Source of the DNA: JAAYZK01 sp964535025
GTDB taxonomy: Bacteria; Planctomycetota; Phycisphaerae; SM23-33; FEN-1343
Reading direction: 5' to 3'
Assembly (NCBI GenBank): GCA_964535025.1
Contig: CAZHRW010000271.1
Location: 1-9,504, forward strand
Length of the DNA stretch: 9,504 bases
Part shown: positions 1 through 9,357 of the stretch, one piece after another
How positions within the stretch are numbered: the first letter of the stretch is position 1
Layout: every line of letters begins with the position of its first letter
The notes under the pieces: model-generated
Database searches by the model: none
The model's input: the letters and a program-made list of their open reading frames with translations, nothing else
What the model was told of the DNA's origin: nothing
Program-made: the position numbers and the translations under genes

Positions 1-62
1 TGGTGCCGCGGTCCTCTGACCTGCACCCGCGCGGCCTGCCCTGTCGTTGTTGTTTCTCTGGG

Positions 63-88
63 CTTTGTGCCCTTTGTGTCCTCCGTGG
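63..88 (+). repeat. Degenerate CTTTGTGCCCT repeat, copy A
   Basis: The segment begins CTTTGTGCCCTTTGTG and ends CCTCCGTGGC. The same core recurs in weaker form at 464-483, 516-542 and 575-592. Similar CTTTGTG/CCTCTGTGG strings are, from general recollection, a dispersed intergenic repeat type in several GC-rich phyla including Planctomycetota, often mis-called as small ORFs with LCALC or FVPFV peptides. The copy is preceded by a T/G-rich run (GTTGTTGTTT), as copies C and D are. No coding role is suggested. Confidence 0.55.
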
Positions 89-120
89 CGTCCGCCGCAA
101 CTGCCCCGCGGAGCAGGGTC

Positions 121-409
121 TGTCAAGCCTTGGGTCTCAAGCAAGCCTACAGCCTGCCTCTCCGCCGCCTGATCCCCGCCATAGCCCACGGGCGACGGCC
201 GAAGCCTTGGCGGAGGCCTGCCGTTCTGCCGTTCGTCGCCGCCCGGCCAGGGCGAGCGTCAGTCGAAGGGTCCCTCCAGCCTTCCGTTGCCGGGGTGGAC
301 TCGGCTGTCGGCCCACGGTCGGGACGGGGCGATGGCCGCTGTGGGTTGACGGAACCAGGGCAGCCACCCGCCTTCGCCTGGCCGCTACGGCGTGGCTGGC
401 GCAAAGGCT
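121..409. repeat. GC-rich region with dispersed-repeat-like modules
   Basis: This stretch has several short motifs that look like intergenic repeat modules. AAGCCTTGG appears twice (about 125-133 and 201-209). CCGCCA at 176-181 can pair with TGGCGG at 208-213. A CGCCTTCGCC...GCTACGGCG segment lies near 371-393. No conserved protein frame is visible on either strand. I could not define clean repeat boundaries, so this entry marks the area rather than an exact element. Confidence 0.3.
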
Positions 410-463
410 GCCCCTACATGGCGGTGCGCAATGGCGGCCGCCTTGTCTCGCCGACTCGTCACG

Positions 464-483
464 CTCTCTGCGCCCTGTGTGGC
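464..483 (+). repeat. Degenerate CTTTGTGCCCT repeat, copy B (short)
   Basis: The segment CTCTCTGCGCCCTGTGTGGC matches the core of copies A, C and D (CTTTGTGCCCT...TGTGGC) with several changes. It directly precedes the two tandem 59-base units, but its core lies 50 bases rather than 59 before that of the next unit, so it is a truncated or diverged copy. Confidence 0.45.
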
Positions 484-590
484 TAACGATTTGTTGCTGT
501 GACGCTTACCGCCTGCTTTGTGCCCTCTGCGATCTCTGTGGCTATTGCTCTGTTGTTGCCGGGCTTACCGCCTTCTTCGTGCCCTTTGTG
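484..590 (+). repeat. Two tandem 59-base repeat units (copies C and D)
   Basis: Positions 484-531 align with 543-590 at a fixed offset of 59. About 35 of 48 bases are identical, including an unbroken GCTTACCGCC (504-513 and 563-572) and GTGCCCT (520-526 and 579-585). Each unit has a T/G-rich lead (TTGTTG), then GCTTACCGCC, then the CTTTGTGCCCT-like core ending in GTGGC. The constant offset supports tandem duplication followed by drift. I see no link to a gene. Confidence 0.6.
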
Positions 591-650
591 GCTACCTCCG
601 TCGCCAATGCCCGGATGCCCCCTGGACCCCGAAAATTGAGATCGTACTTT

Positions 651-741
651 TGTTAACCGCTGACTTAACATTGTTAAGCCAACGCATCACTTTATTGCAG
701 TTGGGCATCATTTTATATGCCCAACGCCTTCTTTTGTTAAG
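651..741. promoter_or_regulatory. Cluster of TGTTAA half-sites with a 7-1-7 palindrome
   Basis: TGTTAA(C/G) occurs on the plus strand at 651-657, 672-678 and 735-741. CTTAACA at 664-670 is the reverse complement of the second copy. Together 664-678 reads CTTAACATTGTTAAG, a perfect inverted repeat of 7-base arms about one base. Starts of the direct copies are 21 and 63 bases apart, both near whole numbers of helical turns, so a dimeric or cooperative DNA-binding protein could sit on one face. This is the pattern of an operator, but no regulator gene is in view and the regulated promoter is unknown; carB begins about 550 bases further right. Confidence 0.35.
700..725 (+). repeat. Stem-loop, 9-bp perfect stem
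   Basis: GTTGGGCAT (700-708) pairs perfectly with ATGCCCAAC (717-725) around an 8-base A/T-rich loop. The plus strand continues into a T-rich stretch (CTTCTTTTGTT, 728-738), which would suit an intrinsic terminator for rightward transcription, but no upstream gene was found that it would end. It may instead belong to a small RNA or be part of the operator-like cluster that surrounds it. Confidence 0.4.
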
Positions 742-776
742 CCGTCCATTCACTTTCTTCATTCGACCCGCCGACG

Positions 777-843
777 GCCGCGCCGGGCCGGAAAAACGGC
801 CTATTCTGTCCCCGCTTGTTCGCGCTTTTTCGGCCGGCGCGGC
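777..843. repeat. Long imperfect GC-rich inverted repeat
   Basis: The left arm (777-797) starts GCCGCGCC and ends in five A's followed by C. The right arm (824-843) is its reverse complement apart from two or three single-base bulges, beginning GCTTTTTCGG and ending GCGCGGC. The arms are about 20 bases and the spacer 26. A competing local hairpin, GGCCG (786-790) with CGGCC (797-801), uses part of the left arm. The T-run is inside the stem, so this is not a standard terminator. Function unknown. Confidence 0.45.
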
Positions 844-1166
844 ATTTCGATTCGGATTATTCGGGTTTTATGCCGTTAAACTGGGCAAGCTGCGCAGTCT
901 ACGGCGTCCGGACCGCCACAAAATTGACTCGCCGGTTAATAAAATGAACGAATCACGTAAGATCATGAAGCTCGATTTCAATTTTATTTGGTGACAGCAT
1001 ACCAAAACAGGCCGGCTTGCCGTCTCTTGCAGCCGCGACCTCGTAACCCCCTGTCAAACCTCAGTCGGATCTCCGGCAAAGCGGCATCCAGGACGGCATC
1101 CTCTTTGCTCGAAAAATGCAAACTCGCGCATTTCGCGCGGCGTCTTCATTGCGACCCGCCCGCCGG

Positions 1167-1180
1167 CGCGGGCGCCCGCG
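1167..1180. repeat. 14-base perfect palindrome
   Basis: The bases CGCGGGCGCCCGCG are identical to their reverse complement. The site lies about 30 bases before the -35 box proposed for carB, in a very GC-rich stretch where such palindromes can arise by chance. It could be an operator, but nothing else supports that. Confidence 0.25.
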
Positions 1181-1210
1181 GCGACGGCGGCGGATCGGGC
1201 CGCGGGACCG

Positions 1211-1239
1211 TTGCAATCGTCGGCCGGGCGTGCTAGAGT
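1211..1239 (+). promoter_or_regulatory. Sigma70-type promoter for carB
   Basis: TTGCAA at 1211-1216 is followed by a 17-base spacer and TAGAGT at 1234-1239. Each box matches four of six bases of the TTGACA/TATAAT consensus. The spacer ends TGC, an extended -10 (TGn). Transcription would start near 1246, leaving a leader of about 44 bases before the carB start at 1290. Optimal spacing and position directly before a housekeeping gene support the call; it is made by eye. Confidence 0.55.
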
Positions 1240-1289
1240 CCGCGGAATTTGTAGCGACCCGCGAACGCAGGAGCAGGCAGACCCCGCCC

Positions 1290-4685
<3,396 letters not shown>

Positions 4686-4692
4686 GTCGCTA

Positions 4693-4714
4693 CGGCTTCG
4701 ATCCACCCAAGCCG
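4693..4714. terminator. Possible stem-loop between convergent genes
   Basis: CGGCTT (4693-4698) pairs with AAGCCG (4709-4714) around a 10-base loop, within the 42 bases between the converging stop codons of carB and the CvpA-like gene. There is no T-run on either side, so this is not a classical intrinsic terminator; it could be a weak bidirectional pause or chance. Confidence 0.25.
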
Positions 4715-4727
4715 ATGGGCGCCTGCC

Positions 4728-6536
4728 CTACCGGCGGACCGAGACGTCCACGGTCATGGGGTTCTCGCAGGCCAGCGAGTCCCCGGCGGCCACGTTGAAC
4801 CGCAGCACGGTGGCGTCCTCGGGCACCAGGAACAGCAGGCCCACCTCGCTCACGGCCGACATGTGCTCCCTGTAGAGCTTGAAGGCCTCGATGGCCTCGT
4901 CCTCGGGGTAGGCCTCGAGATCCAGGTTCGGGTCGGCCAGCCGGTCGGCGTTGTAGTACACGTAGGCATGCTCGACGCCGTTTTCGGTCCACTTGACCCA
5001 CGCGCCGACCATCGGGATCGGCGGGCCGTCGAGCAGATGGACCCGTGCCTGCACGAAGACCTCGGGCCTCAGCAGGCGGGCCATGGAGAAATCGCTCAGG
5101 GCCCGGCCCTCCAACTGGACGATCCGCTGTCCCGGCGCCAGGTAGAACCGGTCGATCGGCCGGTAGCGGGTGGTGTTACCGTGGAGGGCGCCGAGCCGGG
5201 GCACGGAGCCCTGGAGGACGCCGCGGCGGATTTCGAATTCCGCCAGGCCCAGGGTCGCGCTGGCGTCGGCCGACCGGAGGCTGACCGCCCCGCTGCCCTC
5301 CTGCGGCATCTCGCTGGTCGGGACGGTCACCGCCACCGGCGCATCGCCGGTCACGACGGCCCGCACCGGCCGGAAGACCGACGGCGGCCCGCTGGCCTTG
5401 ACGGCCACCTCGCCGCGCACCTCGCGGCTTTTCAGCGCCGCCAGGTCGTCCGGCAGGTCCGCCTGCGTGGTGGCCAGGCGGAGGTCGTCCGCCGCCAGGC
5501 GCACCGACCGGCGGAAGGCCAGGTGGGACAGGTCGGGCGTCTTGCCGTCGGTCGCCGGCACGCGGTACAGCAGGTCCGCCGTCAGCGGGTTGGTGTCGGA
5601 GGAGTACTCGCGGCTGATCTGCAGATCGCCGATCGGCGCGGTGAGGATCTGCCACTGGCCGGTGTAGACCATATACCCCACGGGGTAATAGCCCTCGCTG
5701 TCGTCGGTCACCAGCCGGAAGTGCGTGCCCCGCAGCCGCCACATGTTGTCGGTATCCGTGACACGCCGTTCCTTGCGCCCCTCGGTCAACTCGACCCGGA
5801 CGAGGATCACGCGGGACCCGGCGAGCTCGACGCCGGGATAGGCCGGCACCGCGGTGCCGAACGTCTTCCGCCTGGCCTCGCTCACCGTTTCCTCCCCCGG
5901 CAGAGGCACGTCGGTCACGTCGAGCACGCTGACGAGCTTCGCCGCGTCCGGCGTCGCGTCCGTCCGGGCGCCCTCGTCGCGATTGCGCACGGCCCACAGC
6001 TCCAGGCGAAGGTTCCTGTGGACGTCGGCGAACGGTTTGGCGCCCAGCGACCCGGCGCTGAGGGCGCGGACCACCCCGCGGGTGAACGCCGGCGCGTCGA
6101 TGATCAGCCCGTCGGCCTCTTCCAGTTCGGCGTCGTAGGGCGTCCAGCCCAGGATCGTCGCATCGAACGGGAGCATCTGCATCGCGACCACCAGCGTGCC
6201 GACCAGCAGCAGCGCCGTCACCACGCCGAAGGCGGCCCCGCCGACGCGATCGACCCACATCGAGGGCACGACGTTGCCCGGCAGGTAGTTGTCGACCAGG
6301 AACCGCAGGACAAACAGCGGGATCACCAGCAGCGCCACCAGCATGATCGCCTCGCCGTACGCCGGCTGCGTCTCGTGCAGCCCGGCCAGGGCCGCCAGCG
6401 GCTCGTAGTAGGTGAACGCCAGCAGCGTGCACACCAGGGTGCACAGCGCCATGATCAGCGAACTGAACAGGCCGTGCACCGCCTGGAAGAACACGATCGC
6501 CGCCATCAACACGATAATCAGCACGCTCAGGAGCAT
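4728..6536 (-). CDS. CvpA-family membrane protein with long C-terminal region
   Basis: A 602-residue protein. The first 125 residues resemble the CvpA (colicin V production) family, with four hydrophobic segments at about 2-19, 23-42, 61-81 and 97-121, and a WVDRVGG segment before the last one. Classical CvpA proteins are about 160 residues, so some 480 residues are extra. That part looks beta-rich and soluble: it has a YYPVGYM segment near 283-289, strand-like stretches around 370-440 and 493-525, and an ending (566-602) resembling small Ig-like or ligand-binding folds. I do not recognise a named domain, and its side of the membrane is unclear: four segments would put both ends on the same side. 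The ATG at 6536 is preceded by AAAGG (6549-6545) eight bases away, overlapping the upstream stop. It is last in the hisF-pilT run and convergent with carB. The CvpA assignment is fairly sure; the function is not known. Confidence 0.75.
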   Translation of the reverse strand: MLLSVLIIVLMAAIVFFQAVHGLFSSLIMALCTLVCTLLAFTYYEPLAALAGLHETQPAYGEAIMLVALLVIPLFVLRFLVDNYLPGNVVPSMWVDRVGGAAFGVVTALLLVGTLVVAMQMLPFDATILGWTPYDAELEEADGLIIDAPAFTRGVVRALSAGSLGAKPFADVHRNLRLELWAVRNRDEGARTDATPDAAKLVSVLDVTDVPLPGEETVSEARRKTFGTAVPAYPGVELAGSRVILVRVELTEGRKERRVTDTDNMWRLRGTHFRLVTDDSEGYYPVGYMVYTGQWQILTAPIGDLQISREYSSDTNPLTADLLYRVPATDGKTPDLSHLAFRRSVRLAADDLRLATTQADLPDDLAALKSREVRGEVAVKASGPPSVFRPVRAVVTGDAPVAVTVPTSEMPQEGSGAVSLRSADASATLGLAEFEIRRGVLQGSVPRLGALHGNTTRYRPIDRFYLAPGQRIVQLEGRALSDFSMARLLRPEVFVQARVHLLDGPPIPMVGAWVKWTENGVEHAYVYYNADRLADPNLDLEAYPEDEAIEAFKLYREHMSAVSEVGLLFLVPEDATVLRFNVAAGDSLACENPMTVDVSVRR

Positions 6537-6541
6537 AGGTC

Positions 6542-8182
6542 TTACCTTTGCTTGGTCCGCGTCACGCGGATGACTTCTTCAACGCTCGTGATGCCCTCCA
6601 TCACCAGGCGAAGCGCCTGTTCCTGGAGATAGAGCATTCCCTTCTTGCGGGCCGCGGCCTTGATCTGCGTCAGCCCGGCCCCGGAGGCGATGAGCTTGCG
6701 CAGCTCCGAATCCAACACCAGCAGTTCGAACGCCGCGGTCCGACCGAAATAGCCGCTGCCCTGGCAGGTCGGGCAGATGATCGGGCGCCCCTTCTCGTCG
6801 GTCAGCTCCTTGGGCGGCCGATAGAACTTCCCGGCCCGGTCGGCCGGCAGGTTCGCCTTGCGCAGCAGCTCGGCGTTGGGCTGATAGGCCTCGCGGCAGT
6901 CCGGGCAGAGCTTCCGCAGCAGCACCTGGCTGATCACGGCGTTGAGCGGCCGGACGGCCCCGGCGGCGTCGCCGACGGTCTTGACCCAGGCGGCCAGGGC
7001 GTAGAAGCTGTCCCGCGCCGCCACGCCCACGATGACCTTGACCTTCGCCGCCGCCTCCGTCAGCCGGCGGGCCGCCGCCGTCGTCGCGGCGCGGTCGACC
7101 ATCAGCACGTCCGGGTCCCGCCGCAGGACGCCGGCGATCACCCGGTCCTCGTCGGCGTCGTTGGCGTAGGGGCTCTGGGTGATATTCTCCATATCCGCCT
7201 CGGGCGCCGCCTCGACGGTCATCAGGTGCTGGGTGTAGGCGTCGTGGTCGCGCATCAGCGAGTACAGCGTGCTGGTCAGCCCGTTGCGGGCCTTGGCGGC
7301 CACCAGGATCAGCCCGGTCGGCCGGGCGGTGACCTCGCGGACGGCGGCGAGGACGTCGTCGAGCATGCCCAGTTCGGCGATTCGCGTCCGCACGGCCTCC
7401 TGGAGGACCTTCATCTGCAGGCGGGGTCCGCTGGTCGACCCGGCACCGACCAGGTCGATATCCACCTGCTGGCCGGCCAGGTCGACGGAGATCTTTCCGG
7501 ACTGCGGCCGCCGCCGATCCTCCACATCCATGCCGGCCAGTTCCTTGAGGTAGTCGATCAACTGGTCGCCCAGCGGGCGCTCCAGCGGGTCGCAGGGGAC
7601 CACCATCCCGTCGATGACGTAGCGGACGGCGAGTTCCTCGGCGGAGGCGGGGGCGATATCCACTTCGCTGGCGCGGCGCCACATGATGTCGTGGAGCAGG
7701 TCCTGCGCCCGGTTGAAGATGGTTTTCTCTTCGACCGTCCCGTCGGTCGGCACCACGGCCGGCTGCTGCTGGCTGTCGTACACCTTCAGCCGCGCGTCCA
7801 GGTCGACCGCCCGGTCCCGCCGCCGCTCCAGCAGGGTGCTGAACCACGCGCCCGTCAGCACCCGCGCGTCGGGCACCACCTTGGCGTTACGCTGCATCAC
7901 GTAGACCGACGCCACGGTCACCAGGAGCACCACGTAGATGCCCAGGCCGATCAGGTAGATCGGCAGCAGCAGCCACACCAGCACGCCCAGCACCCCGGCG
8001 CCGACGGCGGTGGTCAGCCAGATCTCCCGGGGCATGCGGGTGGCGCGGGTGTCCTTGTCGACCCACGCGCACGCCCACAGCCAGGGAATCACCAGCAGGC
8101 TCAGCACCAGCAGCTTCACCGGATGAATGTAATACCCCGGCGTCGGGGCCTCCAACAGCGTCATCAACAGGTTGTCGGTCAT
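6542..8182 (-). CDS. Membrane-anchored GspE/PilB-like pseudo-ATPase
   Basis: A 546-residue protein of the type II secretion/type IV pilus ATPase superfamily by its C-terminal two thirds. Residues 22-96 hold two or three strongly hydrophobic segments (about 22-41, 53-74, 75-96) in place of the soluble N-domain of PilB or GspE. Residues 153-250 match the N2-type domain, with ASEVDIAP where ASDIHIEP is usual. The core aligns throughout, but the active-site motifs are altered. Walker A (296-304) reads AKARNGLTS, with leucine 302 for lysine. The Asp box reads TVEAAPE (322-328). The Walker B region reads DPDVLMVDRAAT (356-367), with R364 for the catalytic glutamate. The His box reads VGVAARD (385-391), with no histidine. 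The zinc module is intact (CPDC 426-429, CPTC 470-473), as is the GYFGR...FELL tail. ATP hydrolysis is therefore unlikely. ATG 8182 is chosen because GGAG (8191-8188) lies five bases before it; a GTG at 8212 would overlap pilT. It probably partners PilT (inference). Confidence 0.85.
   Translation of the reverse strand: MTDNLLMTLLEAPTPGYYIHPVKLLVLSLLVIPWLWACAWVDKDTRATRMPREIWLTTAVGAGVLGVLVWLLLPIYLIGLGIYVVLLVTVASVYVMQRNAKVVPDARVLTGAWFSTLLERRRDRAVDLDARLKVYDSQQQPAVVPTDGTVEEKTIFNRAQDLLHDIMWRRASEVDIAPASAEELAVRYVIDGMVVPCDPLERPLGDQLIDYLKELAGMDVEDRRRPQSGKISVDLAGQQVDIDLVGAGSTSGPRLQMKVLQEAVRTRIAELGMLDDVLAAVREVTARPTGLILVAAKARNGLTSTLYSLMRDHDAYTQHLMTVEAAPEADMENITQSPYANDADEDRVIAGVLRRDPDVLMVDRAATTAAARRLTEAAAKVKVIVGVAARDSFYALAAWVKTVGDAAGAVRPLNAVISQVLLRKLCPDCREAYQPNAELLRKANLPADRAGKFYRPPKELTDEKGRPIICPTCQGSGYFGRTAAFELLVLDSELRKLIASGAGLTQIKAAARKKGMLYLQEQALRLVMEGITSVEEVIRVTRTKQR
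6545..6549 (-). promoter_or_regulatory. Ribosome-binding site of the CvpA-like gene
   Basis: AAAGG at 6549-6545 abuts the stop TAA (6544-6542) of the pseudo-ATPase gene and lies eight bases before ATG 6536. Stop and start are five bases apart, so re-initiation by the same ribosome is likely. Confidence 0.5.
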
Positions 8183-8187
8183 CGGCG

Positions 8188-8191
8188 CTCC
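8188..8191 (-). promoter_or_regulatory. Ribosome-binding site of the pseudo-ATPase gene
   Basis: GGAG at 8191-8188 begins one base after the pilT stop TAG (8195-8193) and is five bases from ATG 8182. This favours ATG 8182 over the upstream GTG at 8212 and points to coupled translation. Confidence 0.55.
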
Positions 8192-8192
8192 A

Positions 8193-9344
8193 CTATCGAC
8201 CCAGAAGCCCACTGCGCTTCGTGTCGATCCCCTTCATTCGCATCTTCAGTTCATCGGGGTTGGGCGAAACCGCGTACGCCACCCGGGGGTCAATCATCTC
8301 CGTTTCGATCAGATGCATCAACGACATATTGAAATCCTGCATCCCTTCATTGACGTTGGCGACGATCACCTCGCCCAGTTCCCCGTCCCGTCCTTCCTCG
8401 ATGAAGTTGCGCACCGTCGGGTTGCTCAGCATGATCTCGGTCGCCGGGACCACCCCGACGTCGGGGTTGATCGAGGTGAGCAGCTTCTGGCAGACGATCG
8501 CCTGAAGGTTGTGCGCCAGCGTCTGGCGGGCCATGTCGCGACTGGCCACGTCGAACAGATCGAGGATTCGCGAGATGGTCTGCCCGCTCGTCGAGGCGTG
8601 CACGGTGCCGAAGACCAGGTGGCCGGTCTCGGCGGCCTGCAGCGCCGCCTGGAACGTCTCCTGGTCGCGCATCTCGCCGATGAGGATCACGTCGGGGTCT
8701 TCCCGCATCAGGTACTTCAACGCGCTGGGGAAGTCCGCCACGTCGATGCCGATCTCCCGCTGGTTGATCAGCGCCTTCTTGTCCGTGTACATGTACTCGA
8801 TCGGGTCCTCGATCGTCACGATGTGGCACGGCCGGTGCGTGTTGATGTATTCGAGCATCGCCGCGATGGTGGTGCTCTTGCCGCTGCCGGTGATGCCGGC
8901 CAGCAGCACCAGCCCCTGGTAGTGCATGGCCACCTCGGCGAGGGTGGACGGCAGGTTGAGCTGCTCGAAGTTGGGGATGTTCCGCGTCACCCGGCGGGCG
9001 GCCAGGGACAGGTCGCCGCGCTGGCGGAAGACGTTGATGCGAAACCGGTCCGACCCGGGCAGATCGTGGGCGATGTCGATCGAGCCGTGCTCTTCGAGGA
9101 AGGCTGCCTGCTTGTCGGTGAGCAGCTCGGCGACGAGGGCCTCGATGTCTTCCCCGCTCAGCGCCGCGCGGGTCGTCGGCCGCAGCTTCCCGTTGAGGCG
9201 CAGGTGGGGCGGCGCGCCGGCCTTGAGGTGCAGGTCCGAGGCGTCGGCCCGGATGGTGGCCTCGAAATACTTGTTCAGCTTCGGGGCCTTCTTGCGCCCG
9301 TGCTGGTCGTGCTGGTCGATCGGTTGACGCTCCACATCCACCAA
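8193..9344 (-). CDS. pilT: PilT-family type IV pilus retraction ATPase
   Basis: A hexameric motor that hydrolyses ATP at the cytoplasmic face to drive type IV pilus retraction. From TTG 9344 it has 383 residues. All motifs are intact: ASDLHLKAG (35-43), Walker A GITGSGKST (150-158, K156), Asp box TIEDPIE (177-183), Walker B DPDVILIGEMRD (216-227, E224), and a His box with H242 and H249. A TVRNFIEE segment (310-317) corresponds to the AIRNLIRE motif typical of PilT. The first ~22 residues are a polar extension absent from common PilT proteins. There is no ATG near the start. TTG 9344 lies seven bases after TGAGGA (9357-9352), which contains the hisF stop; GTG 9341, ten bases away, is the alternative. 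The longer open frame from 9464 would run through hisF and is not used. Ten bases separate it from the pseudo-ATPase gene. PilU is a less likely label, given the RNF motif. No pilin or pilus assembly gene is in view. Confidence 0.92.
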   Translation of the reverse strand: MVDVERQPIDQHDQHGRKKAPKLNKYFEATIRADASDLHLKAGAPPHLRLNGKLRPTTRAALSGEDIEALVAELLTDKQAAFLEEHGSIDIAHDLPGSDRFRINVFRQRGDLSLAARRVTRNIPNFEQLNLPSTLAEVAMHYQGLVLLAGITGSGKSTTIAAMLEYINTHRPCHIVTIEDPIEYMYTDKKALINQREIGIDVADFPSALKYLMREDPDVILIGEMRDQETFQAALQAAETGHLVFGTVHASTSGQTISRILDLFDVASRDMARQTLAHNLQAIVCQKLLTSINPDVGVVPATEIMLSNPTVRNFIEEGRDGELGEVIVANVNEGMQDFNMSLMHLIETEMIDPRVAYAVSPNPDELKMRMKGIDTKRSGLLGR

Positions 9345-9351
9345 AATCGTA

Positions 9352-9357
9352 TCCTCA
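9352..9357 (-). promoter_or_regulatory. pilT ribosome-binding site overlapping hisF stop
   Basis: TGAGGA read leftward at 9357-9352 contains the hisF stop TGA and a good anti-16S match. It is seven bases from TTG 9344 and ten from GTG 9341, which decides for a non-ATG pilT start and suggests translational coupling to hisF. Confidence 0.6.

Larger units (their letters stand above)
1..1210. other. Long non-coding region upstream of carB
   Basis: No reading frame here shows a recognisable protein family. The open frames present encode low-complexity Cys/Leu/Arg-rich strings of the kind produced by GC-rich repeats. Positions 1-600 are mostly GC-rich and carry short degenerate repeats. Positions about 640-1010 are visibly richer in A+T and carry inverted repeats and TGTTAA elements. 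Positions 1010-1210 are GC-rich again, with a 14-base palindrome. I saw no tRNA cloverleaf, rRNA or riboswitch I could name. A small structured RNA in 640-1010 cannot be excluded by eye. The promoter assigned to carB lies at the right edge, so most of this region is probably not carB leader. Confidence 0.75.

Noticed and set aside
484..590. CRISPR array
   Set aside because: Only two imperfect units, no spacer pattern and no cas genes.
3..656. Plus-strand frame of 217 codons at the left edge
   Set aside because: The peptide reflects the CTTTGTGCCCT repeats (LCALC, FVPFV) and Arg-rich low complexity; no domain and no ribosome site.
920..985. Promoter using TTGACT at 924-929
   Set aside because: No acceptable -10 box lies 16-18 bases downstream; the nearby TAATAA and TAAAAT are only 7 and 10 bases away.
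944..994. Short frame MNESRKIMKLDFNFIW as a leader peptide
   Set aside because: No ribosome site before it, no run of Arg codons or other attenuation logic, and it lies well upstream of the likely carB promoter.
1116..1289. In-frame N-terminal extension of CarB starting at ATG 1116
   Set aside because: The 58 added residues are Arg-rich and unlike CarB, the promoter at 1211-1239 lies inside them, and MPKRTD at 1290 matches the family start.
4863..6632. Plus-strand frame of 589 codons opposite the CvpA-like gene
   Set aside because: Antisense shadow with high His/Arg/Gln and no family signal; the minus-strand frame has clear membrane segments and a ribosome site.
8183..8212. GTG 8212 as start of the GspE-like gene
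   Set aside because: It would overlap pilT by 20 bases and lacks a close ribosome site, whereas ATG 8182 has GGAG five bases before it.
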